A stretch of DNA of 40,727 nucleotides from Candidatus Rifleibacteriota bacterium (GCA_015233155.1 JADFYG010000056.1:1-40727); one strand, 5' to 3'; numbered from the stretch's first letter, positions 1 to 7,358 are shown. Translations and numbers: made by a program. The notes: a model not told the origin generated them from the letters alone.

Positions 1-155
1 TTGCAACATGTCTTGCAGAAGATCATCCGGATTTGATTATCCTTGCCACCCCGACCACGGAATGAGAGGTTGCCCATTCCTCGTTTACCCTGATCCAAGC
101 ATCCATCAGTTTGACAACAAAAGTCCTCAATCGGTCGCTGTGCAAGTTCAAACAT
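1..155 (-). CDS. Transposase, N-terminal zinc-ribbon part (partial, runs off left edge)
   Basis: The minus-strand frame from the ATG at 153-155 encodes a cysteine-rich stretch: DFCC, then DGC, then GKRGMGNLSFRG, GGKDNQIRMIF and CKTC. Two cysteine pairs around a GKRG.GNLSFRG core are what I know from the N-terminal zinc ribbon of IS1-like/IS1595-like DDE transposases. The start is supported by a GGAGG five bases upstream. An in-frame ATG lies further upstream at 180-182 but has no such site. Only about 51 codons lie in the window, so the catalytic domain cannot be checked. The family assignment rests on motif memory and is moderately sure. Confidence 0.55.
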   Translation of the reverse strand, partial: MFELAQRPIEDFCCQTDGCLDQGKRGMGNLSFRGRGGKDNQIRMIFCKTCC

Positions 156-230
156 GTCGGCCTCCAGAAAGATTTCTCCCATGGTAATCCAAGAAGATGA
201 ACTTGTACAGCCCATTTGGGGCGGAATGAG

Positions 231-389
231 TTAGTCAGGGACACCACCAGCGAGTTCCATTTGATCGGCAATTACGGCATCTGGTGGTGGATCTATGTTC
301 GGATCACGTGTGTCGATGTCAGCAAGTGCTTTGGCCCTTTTCAGACGAGCCTCTTGCAGTCGCTGTAGTTTTGATTTATCGCTGGTCAC
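231..389 (-). CDS. Small hypothetical protein, probably a truncated zinc-ribbon-domain protein
   Basis: A GTG-initiated 52-codon frame encodes a basic, Lys/Arg-rich helix (KLQRLQEARLKRAKALADID) followed by an Asp/Pro-rich linker with PPPDAVIAD. This beginning resembles small zinc-ribbon proteins whose linker is followed by a Cys-x-x-Cys domain. Here the frame stops before any cysteine. The stop lies just upstream of the transposase-like frame at the left edge, so insertion of that element may have cut the gene. Coding character is good, but the start and identity are uncertain. Confidence 0.35.
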   Translation of the reverse strand: MTSDKSKLQRLQEARLKRAKALADIDTRDPNIDPPPDAVIADQMELAGGVPD

Positions 390-502
390 TTTTGTTCATC
401 ACTGTTGCCTGGAAAGTATGGAGGCAAAACATCGACTCGAAGATATGTCTCAGCTTGTCTAATACCGACAACCAAACAGTCAAACAAAGACGTGTCGATT
501 TA

Positions 503-790
503 TCAGGAATGGACAGGCAAAGCCGACAGCTTTATTCCCAGCGCGTGTAACAGCTTCAGCATAGTGTCGTAGCGCGGTTTGGAGCCAGGCGTAAGTGCTT
601 TATAAAGGCTGTTCCGACCTAACCCCGTATCTTTGGCGAGCTGTGTCATACCACGGACGCGGGCTACATCACGCACAGCGGTCAAAAAAACATCTGGGTT
701 AGGATCTTCTAAAGCAGCATTTATGTATTCTGCAATGGTCTCCTCGTCGTCGAGGTAGTCAGCAGCGTCGAAGGGTGCAAATTTGGCCAT
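503..790 (-). CDS. Antitoxin, HigA/addiction-module antidote family
   Basis: This 95-aa protein should be the DNA-binding antitoxin of a type II toxin-antitoxin pair; it neutralises the RelE/HigB-like toxin and represses the operon. Residues about 45-90 form a helix-turn-helix with the typical order of this COG3636-like antidote family: RGMTQLAKDTGLGRNSLYKAL, then GSKPRYDTMLKLLHALG near the C-terminus. It follows the toxin gene on the same strand with a 12-base gap. Toxin-first order is usual for HigBA-type modules, and both proteins have full length for their families. A palindrome upstream of the toxin gene is the likely binding site. Confidence 0.88.
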   Translation of the reverse strand: MAKFAPFDAADYLDDEETIAEYINAALEDPNPDVFLTAVRDVARVRGMTQLAKDTGLGRNSLYKALTPGSKPRYDTMLKLLHALGIKLSALPVHS

Positions 791-802
791 AATCCACTCC
801 TA

Positions 803-1093
803 TCAAAGAGTTCGCGCCATATCGATGGCTCGTTTAATATCGCGCTTCTGCGAGGACTTATCGCCGCCCATGAGAAGCAGATAGACCACTTCACCACGCC
901 GTGCGAAATAAATACGGTAGCCAGGCCCGACGTGGATACGCATTTCAGAGACTCCTTCGCCAACTGGTTCACAGTCACCGAAATTACCCTGTTCAGCAGA
1001 CCGGATGCGATGGACGATCCGGGCGCGTCCCAATTTGTCTTTCAATTCTAAAAGCCAAGCATCAAACTCCTCGGAACGTAGAAAGATGTTCAT
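803..1093 (-). CDS. Toxin, RelE/HigB-type addiction module killer protein
   Basis: This 96-aa protein belongs to the RelE/ParE-fold toxins of the COG3657 addiction-module killer type. Visible signatures are F.AWL..L.DKLGRARI..RI at the N-terminus, then GNFGDCEPVGEGVSEMRI, GPGYRIYF and a C-terminal LLMGGDKSSQKRDI..A. In this family the GPGYR-Y and GGDKSSQ segments form the conserved core. Members are expected to be ribosome-dependent mRNA interferases, although activity cannot be read from sequence. It is the first gene of the pair, 12 bases before its antitoxin. No truncation is visible. Confidence 0.88.
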   Translation of the reverse strand: MNIFLRSEEFDAWLLELKDKLGRARIVHRIRSAEQGNFGDCEPVGEGVSEMRIHVGPGYRIYFARRGEVVYLLLMGGDKSSQKRDIKRAIDMARTL

Positions 1094-1103
1094 TACTCAT
1101 ATT

Positions 1104-1119
1104 GTATCCGATCGGATAC
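1104..1119. promoter_or_regulatory. Palindromic operator of the toxin-antitoxin operon
   Basis: GTATCCGATCGGATAC is a perfect 16-base palindrome, 10 bases upstream of the toxin start codon at 1091-1093. Position and symmetry fit autoregulation by the HTH antitoxin of the same operon. The binding itself is inferred. Confidence 0.6.
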
Positions 1120-1337
1120 CATTGTGCAATTATTATGAAAATTCATAATCGCATTGTCAGCCCGGGGGTTCAACCTGCGTTCATCAGGGCAGAGATGAAC
1201 GAGTGCCGGAGACCGCTGATTAGCCTCACGGGTGAAACCATCAACTACTTCAGGAAGTGAAGGAGTTGAGTCCGGCCCTACTGATCGACCACAATCGACA
1301 TAAATCCATCAACCAGTTAAAACGACAGTAACAGCGG

Positions 1338-1628
1338 TTATGCAGCCAGAGCTTTCAAAACCGCCTGTGGATTTTCTGCAAACACTTTTAGCAACGCCCG
1401 GGCCGGACCAATAGGGTGACGGCGGCCCTGTTCCCAGTTGCGGAGCGTGGCAACACTTACACCTATCATCGCAGCAAACTGCGGTTGTGATTTATGAAGA
1501 TCTTCCCGCATTTTCTTGATGTCGATAGGGGTTATTTCAAAACGTCGGCTTGGGGCAATTTCTCCGCGATGTATCTGCCCGGCCTGCTTAATACTGGCAG
1601 CCAGTCGGTCGAACAGGGCTTCGTTCAT
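1338..1628 (-). CDS. XRE-family HTH regulator, orphan HigA/NadS-like antitoxin
   Basis: This 96-aa protein carries a Cro/C1-type helix-turn-helix at residues about 40-75: DLHKSQPQFAAMIGVSVATL and then RNWEQGRRHPIGPARALLKV. This is the pattern of COG2944-type regulators, which usually act as antitoxins of HigB/RelE-like toxins. The N-terminal half is a short dimerisation-type region. No toxin gene lies immediately upstream or downstream on the same strand: the upstream side runs into an IS3 remnant. It therefore looks like an orphan or stranded antitoxin. A long inverted repeat sits just before its start codon. Confidence 0.8.
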   Translation of the reverse strand: MNEALFDRLAASIKQAGQIHRGEIAPSRRFEITPIDIKKMREDLHKSQPQFAAMIGVSVATLRNWEQGRRHPIGPARALLKVFAENPQAVLKALAA

Positions 1629-1632
1629 ACAT

Positions 1633-1659
1633 TAAACATACGCCAAGGGCGTATGTTTA
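1633..1659. promoter_or_regulatory. Inverted-repeat operator next to the XRE regulator start
   Basis: TAAACATACGCC and GGCGTATGTTTA form a perfect 12-base inverted repeat around a three-base AAG spacer. It ends five bases before the ATG at 1626-1628, where a ribosome binding site would normally lie, and no clear Shine-Dalgarno sequence is present. Binding of the HTH protein here could block both transcription and translation. The symmetry is seen directly; the function is inferred. Confidence 0.6.
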
Positions 1660-1810
1660 TCAAGACAAATTATCATCCCGGTGACTTTTGCGACATTTTA
1701 CTCATCACCATCCATTCCGCTTGGGCCGCGAAATATGGTATAAATATTCGGTGTCATTTTTTCTGTCCGTCGAGGGTGCACCATTCTGTTTTGGGTATAC
1801 GTTTGGGTAT

Positions 1811-1990
1811 TGAGGTCGGTCGTCAATAGTGGACACCATAGAGATTACGCAGCGGCCTTTTCTATACCGTGGTGATTGAATTACCTGGCGAAAGTAGCGG
1901 GTGCAACATTTCCGAGTCGAGAGTGCCGTCGTTGGCGGTTGTAGAATATTTCGATGAACTCGCTGATCTCTCGCATTGCAATTGATCAGG
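1811..1990 (-). mobile_element. IS3-family remnant (right end)
   Basis: The segment contains the C-terminal coding end of an IS3-family OrfB transposase on the minus strand and, outside it, a terminal sequence at 1811-1837 that starts TGAGGTCGG and ends AATAGTGGACACC. Many IS3-family elements end with TGACC...AATAGTGGACA-type inverted repeats. The opposite end and most of the transposase are absent, so only a fragment remains. The inner boundary, near 1980-1990, abuts a truncated gene. Confidence 0.7.
1845..1983 (-). pseudogene. IS3-family transposase OrfB, C-terminal fragment
   Basis: The minus-strand frame reads AMREISEFIEIFYNRQRRHS, RLGNVAPATFAR, then an in-frame stop at 1881-1883, then FNHHGIEKAAA and a second stop. 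F-I-E-x-F-Y-N-R-x-R-R-H-S-x-L-G is the conserved end of the IS3-family integrase-core transposase. About 35 residues before the stop survive of the usual 270-300. Nothing upstream in this frame continues the protein, so this is a dead fragment. Confidence 0.75.
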
Positions 1991-2189
1991 CCAGGTCGGG
2001 GAAAACGCCACTGACCGAGGCATCGGCAAAAACTAATCGGGCGTCTTGCCCCCAGCAAGTTCCGGAATCATATCCGGGGCGTCCTTCGGACTTGTGAAGT
2101 AAAGCTGGCTGGAAATAAACAACCACCGTCCCATCCAGCTCGGAAATACCGGCAACAGTTGAATCGTGAAGTTCAATTATGGTGTTCAT
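1986..2189 (-). pseudogene. Hypothetical protein truncated by the IS3 remnant
   Basis: A 67-codon frame begins MNTIIELHDSTVAGI and continues with LDGTVVVYFQPALLHKSEGR and ARLVFADASVSG. I remember similar beginnings in longer uncharacterised proteobacterial proteins of about 100-130 aa, but have no function for them. The frame ends at the junction with the IS3 fragment, so the C-terminal third is probably lost. The assignment as a truncated gene is inferred from this position and its good coding character. Confidence 0.5.
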
Positions 2190-2454
2190 GGCGATTAAGT
2201 TGAGCGTATCATGTTCGGCCAGCGAGAGTGAATATATTTTTGAGCACTGTTGCGGTCAGAGACTGAGGGCAAGCAATAAAATATTGCATTCCTTCTTGTC
2301 ATTAGTTACGTCATGCGGATTCGCTTATGTCAGTGCGGTACTCAGGAAGTGAGACCAGTGGATTCCATGGCGCAGCCAAGGGGCTGAAATGTGTGATATG
2401 ATGCGGTCAATGAGAATATTATGATCACAGCTGCCCGCCACTGAAAGGGACAAC

Positions 2455-3132
2455 ATGGCCAGGACCAGAAATATTCCAGTAAAAAAGACTGGGAGCAAGA
2501 TCGAAAAACCCCGACGAGTGCTGGGTCGAACCAGAGAGAGCGCCATGTTTCCTGCATCAGGCAGTCTGATCGATATACCAGATAATTACGGAGCGCTGCT
2601 ACAGGAACTCAAAGAGCGGATAGGGCGTGAGCGTCTACGGACCATCCTTGCAGCCAATGCTTCTATGATACTGATGTATTGGGACATCGGGCAGTCGATC
2701 TTGAAGCGGCAGGGTCAGGAAGGTTGGGGAGCACATGTCATCGACCGGCTTTCAATGGATCTGCGTCAATCCTTCCCGAACACGTGTGGATTTTCGCCTC
2801 GGAATCTCAAGTACATGCGGGCTTTTGCCACTACTTGGCCGGACATTATAATTGTGCAAGGGCCGCTTGCACAAATTACCTGGTACCACAATATCGCCCT
2901 CATGGAGAAGCTCAGCGACTTCAAAGAAAGAAGGATTTTCCCACTGAGCGCACCGAAATTTCGCCGGAAGATCTTTTTTCCGAAGTTACGGGAACGTGTA
3001 TCCCTCACAAATGAACCCCTCGCACACCTGCCCTGCAATCTGCGGAGGTGTGCCGTTTACTTCGAAAGTAGTGTTGGCGAGTTCAGTCATAAAAAATCTC
3101 CGGCACACATTCGGAAGGGCAAAATCAAATAA
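2455..3132 (+). pseudogene. YhcG/DUF1016-family nuclease, N-terminal fragment
   Basis: Residues about 42-153 match the N-terminal domain of YhcG-type PDDEXK proteins: NYGALLQELKERIGRERLRT, LMYWDIGQSILKRQ, GWGAHVIDRLSMDLRQSFP, GFSPRNLKYMRAFA and WYHNIALMEKL. Full members are about 330-370 aa and end in a PDDEXK nuclease domain. Here the similarity stops at about position 2915 and is followed by roughly 70 residues of unrelated, basic sequence without nuclease motifs. The gene is therefore broken by a deletion or recombination. The start follows AAAGGGACAAC. An active nuclease is unlikely. Confidence 0.75.
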
Positions 3133-3146
3133 CTGCATGTCTTACA

Positions 3147-3959
3147 TCATCTTCGGGAACGAACAGCAAACGCCCGTAAAGCCCAGTGGTCGGAATCGCG
3201 ATAGTTCCAATCTTCTTTTCCGAAGCTAAAGTCGAAATGCCATGCCGTAGAAGCATCCCTTGGCTCTCCCCAGACCCACTTAGCCCTGTCCAGCAGAAAT
3301 GTGGGATCGAGTTTTAAAAGCACCGGGCTGGGAGAATTACAATACATTGTATCATGAACATCCCTGCGCGTTGAGTCGGCAATATAGATCCCTTTTAGCT
3401 CATCGCGTGTCGGCGGGCGCCAACCATTGCCGAGGCCGGTAATCCATGTCTGTGTTTCATTCCAGTTCATCACTTTATCCGCTCCTTCGAGCCATTGCAG
3501 ATTCGTGAATGAGTCAGTGATCACCCCGTTGGAGTCGCGGGTGAAGCGTAATTTCGCAGCAACTACGTCGGGATCTTTACCGACTTCAACAATCCCTCCA
3601 GACCCATGATATGGGCATGACACCGATATCCTCTGAGATGAGACTTCGAAGGTATATGTGGCACCTGGAGCTACGGAATAGCACCCCGCATGCTCAAGGC
3701 AAAAATTGTGGCATGACGATGAAATCGACCAATCAAACAACTTTATTTCCAAATTGTCAGGAATAATTCTATTTGCCGTCATCCAGAAATTAGCGGGTGG
3801 AGGATAAGGTATCAAACCACCAGGACAGGAAAGAAAGTAGCCAAGCTGGCCCGCATCAACCAGCTTTTTTTGAATGTCACCGGAACCTTCAACAGGTATC
3901 TTCGAACTCTTTTTATACGTTTCGATGGCACCTAAAATTATCTTCATATGTGGTGTCAT
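3147..3959 (-). CDS. Lcl/DUF1566-domain protein with a pseudopilin-like N-terminal region lacking the pilin helix
   Basis: This 270-aa protein has two parts. The C-terminal 130 residues carry Lcl/DUF1566 (PF07603) features: TDSFTNLQWLEGADKVMNW, then GWRPPTRDELKGIY, a WVWGEPRDAS segment and a final DHWALRAFAVRS. The N-terminal half looks like the globular part of a pseudopilin: LGAIETYKKSSKIP, DIQKKLVDAGQLGYFLSCPG and a GATYTFEV...VSCPYHG block. The hydrophobic N-methylated helix (GFTLIE type) that normally precedes this is absent, and a stop codon sits directly before the ATG. It is either a degraded pseudopilin or a soluble derivative. No ribosome binding site is obvious. Confidence 0.65.
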   Translation of the reverse strand: MTPHMKIILGAIETYKKSSKIPVEGSGDIQKKLVDAGQLGYFLSCPGGLIPYPPPANFWMTANRIIPDNLEIKLFDWSISSSCHNFCLEHAGCYSVAPGATYTFEVSSQRISVSCPYHGSGGIVEVGKDPDVVAAKLRFTRDSNGVITDSFTNLQWLEGADKVMNWNETQTWITGLGNGWRPPTRDELKGIYIADSTRRDVHDTMYCNSPSPVLLKLDPTFLLDRAKWVWGEPRDASTAWHFDFSFGKEDWNYRDSDHWALRAFAVRSRR

Positions 3960-4138
3960 TCAGTAAGTGAAGCACTTGATTCCGGCCGCATCGTCATCAA
4001 ACGGCTTTAACGGTAGTAACTATTCTGACACGCAAAGCCTTTTTAAGAGTTACCATCTGAGCAAAATAAATTCTTGTCTGTTATTGTGGACTGGACGAGA
4101 CTTATGTAAATAGAATGCCTCGAGGGAAAGGAGGCTTT

Positions 4139-5038
4139 ATGCTGTCGCGAACCTGGAAAATTAGACTGGCTGTAATCATATGGTTCTCTGTTCTCGTCGC
4201 TTCCTGGAATTTTTTGTCCCTTATCATGGATATGCTCATAAAACGACCGGTGGTGACCCAATCCCGGCCTGTGCTTCCACCTGCCACCGGGCAAATGAAA
4301 GTAAAGAACCCACAAGGAGATGAAATCGCCGCGTGGTGGTATCAGGGAAAGCCTGATGCCGGAGCGATTTTGATTTGTCATGGGCACGGCGTTACTCATC
4401 TGCAAATGGATGACATCGTCTCATGGCTATTGGGGAAAGGGCTCACAATGCTGCTTCTGGACTTCCGCGCTCATGGGGAAAGCGGGGGGACGTTTTCCAG
4501 CCTTGGACTGCATGAATGGGAAGACATTGACGCAGTTTTGAAGGAAAGTGAAAAACGAGGCTGGCTGCCCCCAACAATGCCTCTTGCGGCTTTTGGCCGC
4601 TCCATGGGAGCCGTTTCCCTAATTAACGGCTGTGCAAAACTTCCCCGGATTAACGCATTTATCATTGAGTCCATGTATGCGAAATTGAGAAGCGTTGCAG
4701 AAAACGATTTCCGATGGATGCTGGGATTTCAGTGTAACCCGCTCGTGGACCTGGCCTTTCTTAATGCTGACTTTCGGACCGGAATTCGCTATGAAGACAG
4801 CCTGCCGGTGGAGAACATTCGCGGCTTGGCCTCAAGACCGGTACTTATTATTCATGATGAGCTTGACCACCGGGCAGACACTCAACAGTTTGAATCTTTG
4901 TGTCGCGCCGCTCCTCATGCCCGAACCCTGGTTATAAAAGGTGCCGGGCACGTCCAGGGCTTGAACATTAACCCGGAACTTTTTAAAGGTGAAATTCTCG
5001 ATTTCCTGGCATCTTCAGGGGTGACAATTCGACCCTGA
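4139..5038 (+). CDS. Membrane-anchored alpha/beta hydrolase
   Basis: This roughly 299-aa serine hydrolase of the alpha/beta fold has an N-terminal transmembrane anchor or uncleaved signal (WKIRLAVIIWFSVLVASW). The oxyanion region is CHGHGVTH. The nucleophile elbow is GRSMGA with Ser155, and the acid and base are Asp243 (HDELDH) and His271 (GAGHVQ). I chose the ATG at 4139 because GGAAAGGAGG lies four bases upstream; an in-frame ATG at 4115 lacks such a site. The layout matches COG1073-type hydrolases of unknown substrate, facing the periplasm or cell surface. It stands alone between intergenic regions. Confidence 0.85.
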   Translation: MLSRTWKIRLAVIIWFSVLVASWNFLSLIMDMLIKRPVVTQSRPVLPPATGQMKVKNPQGDEIAAWWYQGKPDAGAILICHGHGVTHLQMDDIVSWLLGKGLTMLLLDFRAHGESGGTFSSLGLHEWEDIDAVLKESEKRGWLPPTMPLAAFGRSMGAVSLINGCAKLPRINAFIIESMYAKLRSVAENDFRWMLGFQCNPLVDLAFLNADFRTGIRYEDSLPVENIRGLASRPVLIIHDELDHRADTQQFESLCRAAPHARTLVIKGAGHVQGLNINPELFKGEILDFLASSGVTIRP

Positions 5039-5411
5039 GATTTTTGATATTACGAGAACGAAAAATAAATGGGAAAATGAGCCGGAAGACCGGTTCCCAC
5101 ATCACAAGCCTGAAGTGTCTAATTGCGGGATAAAGCCCTGAATATCTGGAAACATTGATCTTTTCTTGCGTTGCTTCCCATACGCCCTGGAAACAATTTC
5201 AGCAACCTTGCATTTCCCTGGAAAATCTCATAAAATGGAGCGAAATTATGGGCTGCCCGGACGGTGAATGCATGGAGAGTCTCACCCACTGGTGGCAAAT
5301 GGCAGTTTGGCTGGTCTGGTTCTTTTTTTTGGAAAACCCCGGAAGTCGGAAAGACTTTTCATTCTGTTCTGACCTCATATCGGCGGAAAAATTATCTAAC
5401 TGGAGATGCAA
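5039..5411. other. Intergenic region, no gene recognised
   Basis: This stretch separates the anchored hydrolase from the thioredoxin-like gene. Frames on both strands have poor coding character, and no strong hairpin or tandem repeat is visible. It presumably carries the promoter of the downstream gene. Confidence 0.5.
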
Positions 5412-6512
5412 ATGCATATTCGTAGAATTATTGGGATCCTGATGCTCCTGGCGCTGGTCACAACCGGGGCGATGGCTCAACCAGCCGACCCATGGAAGCT
5501 CCTTTTCCCGGATAACCTCCTGGATCGGGATTGTAATCCCGTGAGCACAGATATTCTCCGGGGAAAGATCGTCGGTATCTACTGTTCAGCCGGCTGGTGC
5601 AAGGTCTGCCAGGTTTTTTCCCCAAAGCTGATCCCGTTCCGGGACAAGAATGCCAGCGAATTCGAGGTGGTGTTCGTCAGCTTCGACGCCAGCGAAGATG
5701 ACCAGTATGCATACATGAAGAAATACGGGATGCTCTGGCCCACCCTCAAGTATAATTCCCAGGCGGCTTTCGATATTCAGCAGCGCTTCGGGGTCGAGAT
5801 CCTTCCAACCCTCATCGTCCTGAACGCCGACGGCCAGATGTTAACCAAGTTCGGCGTAGCCGACGTCTCTAGCACCCCGGAAGGAGCTCTGGCCAAGTGG
5901 AAAAGTCTTTCGCCGCAGCCTCTCCCTCCACTCGAACAGCCTGCCTCGCCCACAGTCGCACTTCAAGCAGGAAAGAATAGCCGCCTCTCCCTCTGGGACC
6001 AACAACTGGTATGCGAAGCAAAGTCCGGGGCCCGGAACCAGTTGATGGCGGGCTCGATAAAGGGCACGATCGGCTCTCGCAACTACGACATCACGCTTGA
6101 CCGCACTGCCTCGGCCATCACCGGCACCATTGGAAATCAGAATCTCGATATCAAAATCGATCGCGAGGCCAAAACGATCGCGGGCAAGGGACCGGATGGA
6201 CAAATCTCCATAGCCTTCGATTGGACGCGAGAAAAGGTGGATTTCAACGGTGAGAACACCGGCTCGCCATTCCGGCTGACCCTGGACTGGGCTAACGGTC
6301 AGGCCCTCGGGGCAATCGCCGGCACGGACATCAGATTCTCCATCGATCTCGACCATGGAGTCATGACCGGAATCGGCAACAAGATCAATTTGAAGTATGA
6401 TCCCTATTCCGGGCGCCTTGCCGGTGATCTGCTCGGGAAGCCGGTCAAACTCCAGCTGACGCATCTCGACCTGAGCGATTTCATTCAGATGCTGTATCTC
6501 TTTACCCGGTGA
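5412..6512 (+). CDS. Secreted thioredoxin-fold protein (nucleoredoxin-like) with C-terminal beta-repeat domain
   Basis: The protein (about 366 aa) starts with a signal peptide, IIGILMLLALVTTGAMA. A thioredoxin-fold domain follows at residues about 25-155 with the redox motif WCKVC (Cys63 and Cys66), FVSFDASEDD and the cis-proline region GVEILPTLIVL, as in nucleoredoxin/TlpA-like proteins. The canonical proline between the cysteines is replaced by K-V. The C-terminal 170 residues are a beta-rich region with repeated short units (GTIGSRNYDITLDR, GTIGNQNLDIKIDR), probably a solenoid or small barrel. The ATG at 5412 has GGAG six bases upstream and is better placed than the in-frame ATG at 5406. 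Role: periplasmic or surface thiol chemistry, substrate unknown. Confidence 0.8.
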   Translation: MHIRRIIGILMLLALVTTGAMAQPADPWKLLFPDNLLDRDCNPVSTDILRGKIVGIYCSAGWCKVCQVFSPKLIPFRDKNASEFEVVFVSFDASEDDQYAYMKKYGMLWPTLKYNSQAAFDIQQRFGVEILPTLIVLNADGQMLTKFGVADVSSTPEGALAKWKSLSPQPLPPLEQPASPTVALQAGKNSRLSLWDQQLVCEAKSGARNQLMAGSIKGTIGSRNYDITLDRTASAITGTIGNQNLDIKIDREAKTIAGKGPDGQISIAFDWTREKVDFNGENTGSPFRLTLDWANGQALGAIAGTDIRFSIDLDHGVMTGIGNKINLKYDPYSGRLAGDLLGKPVKLQLTHLDLSDFIQMLYLFTR

Positions 6513-6519
6513 TTCCCCT

Positions 6520-6546
6520 GATGGCCGCAACTTCGTCGCGGCCATC
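6520..6546 (+). terminator. Hairpin after the thioredoxin-like gene
   Basis: GATGGCCGC and GCGGCCATC form a nine-base stem seven bases after the stop codon. No T-run follows, so it could be an mRNA-stabilising stem or a weak terminator. Confidence 0.4.
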
Positions 6547-6612
6547 ACCCAGGATAAGCAGTTTCTCATATCGAAGCCTGGCTCGTGCAGGCATCGACCT
6601 TCAAACGCATTA

Positions 6613-6651
6613 AGCAGAACGCCCAGGACAGCTTGTCCTGGGCGTTCTGCT
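6613..6651. repeat. Perfect 18-bp inverted repeat, possible bidirectional terminator
   Basis: GCAGAACGCCCAGGACA and its exact complement flank a three-base GCT loop, and one further A-T pair extends the stem to 18 bp. It lies in the gap after the thioredoxin-like gene. There is no poly-T tail on either strand, so a palindromic repeat element is as likely as a terminator. Confidence 0.55.
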
Positions 6652-6653
6652 GA

Positions 6654-6851
6654 TCAGCGAACTTTCATGAAGCACTTGTTATCCCAATTCGCGTGAGTCC
6701 AAATATCGCCAGCGCACGGAAGCAACGACAGCGAGAAATACTCCCCCGGTTCCGTTGTAAGTCGAACTCTCTTCGACAGCAATGAATGTAATCTCACCTT
6801 GTTTGCTTTCGACAAATGGCAAAGCCTTTCCGAACACACCACACCTTTCAA
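6654..6851 (-). CDS. Short hypothetical ORF, doubtful
   Basis: A 65-codon minus-strand frame ends in a Cys/Trp-containing tail (CAGDIWTHANWDNKCFMKVR) and begins directly beside the 18-bp hairpin. A second frame over the same bases is also open, so coding cannot be decided by eye. It has no recognised family. It may be the surviving tail of a larger decayed gene. Confidence 0.2.
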   Translation of the reverse strand: MKGVVCSERLCHLSKANKVRLHSLLSKRVRLTTEPGEYFSLSLLPCAGDIWTHANWDNKCFMKVR

Positions 6852-6888
6852 TGCTTTTATTCTTAACTTCAGGTGAACGGTCTGTCGA

Positions 6889-7311
6889 TCAACCGTTCGC
6901 CCTTCGGGTGAGTGGGTAGAGCTCCGCTTCCTCGCTCAGCATCCGCTTAGCCATAACCTCAAAAACCAGTTTTGTTTCCTGAATGAAATCTTGAGGCCCA
7001 TGTGAAATTTTTTCAGGAACATTCCAGCGATGAAGGTATTCCTGAAAAGTCTGATTAAGATTCCCCATGCTGGCCATGTAGCGTTGAGCAGTTTCCCGGA
7101 CCTCTGTATTCGGATGCCGAAAGAAATATGGATAAAGCAAGTTATCTTCCTGAGCGAGATGAAGCCGGATCTTCTCCGCCAGGATGCCCAGATTTCTCAG
7201 GACTTCCATGGAATCATTTATTTCCATGGGCTCATGCAGCCTTTCGAGTAATCCAGTCATGAGAGCAAGGATTTCCTGGTGTTGTTCCTGGTATGGTTCA
7301 AAATTATGCAT
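6889..7311 (-). CDS. Hemerythrin-like HHE-domain protein
   Basis: A 140-aa, mostly helical protein of the HHE cation-binding/hemerythrin family. Visible ligand candidates are His11 (EQHQEIL), His51 and Glu55 in the HLAQED motif, and the late acidic segment SEEAELYPL. Such single-domain proteins bind a di-iron or other metal centre and serve in oxygen/nitric oxide handling, iron repair or regulation; which applies here cannot be read. It lies 47 bases downstream of acs on the same strand and may be co-transcribed. Length is normal for a bacterial single-domain member. Confidence 0.8.
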   Translation of the reverse strand: MHNFEPYQEQHQEILALMTGLLERLHEPMEINDSMEVLRNLGILAEKIRLHLAQEDNLLYPYFFRHPNTEVRETAQRYMASMGNLNQTFQEYLHRWNVPEKISHGPQDFIQETKLVFEVMAKRMLSEEAELYPLTRRANG

Positions 7312-7358
7312 ATGCCCGCCATTATCGCAGAAATTGACAACCCTTCAACTTCAAATGA

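Noticed and set aside
3..65. Plus-strand partial frame reading like a response-regulator piece (EDHPDLIILATPTTE)
   Set aside because: It is the antisense shadow of the transposase zinc-ribbon frame, which has a matching Shine-Dalgarno and cysteine motif.
376..500. Minus-strand frame ending MNKSDQR just upstream of the small basic ORF
   Set aside because: Its GTG/ATG overlap with the small ORF looks operon-like, but upstream it runs into the antitoxin gene in another frame and no family is recognised.
2986..3090. Minus-strand 34-codon frame with a good GGAG site (MTELANTTFEVNG...)
   Set aside because: Short, no recognised family, and it lies in the scrambled region after the YhcG break. Plausible start of a lost gene, but not enough to annotate.
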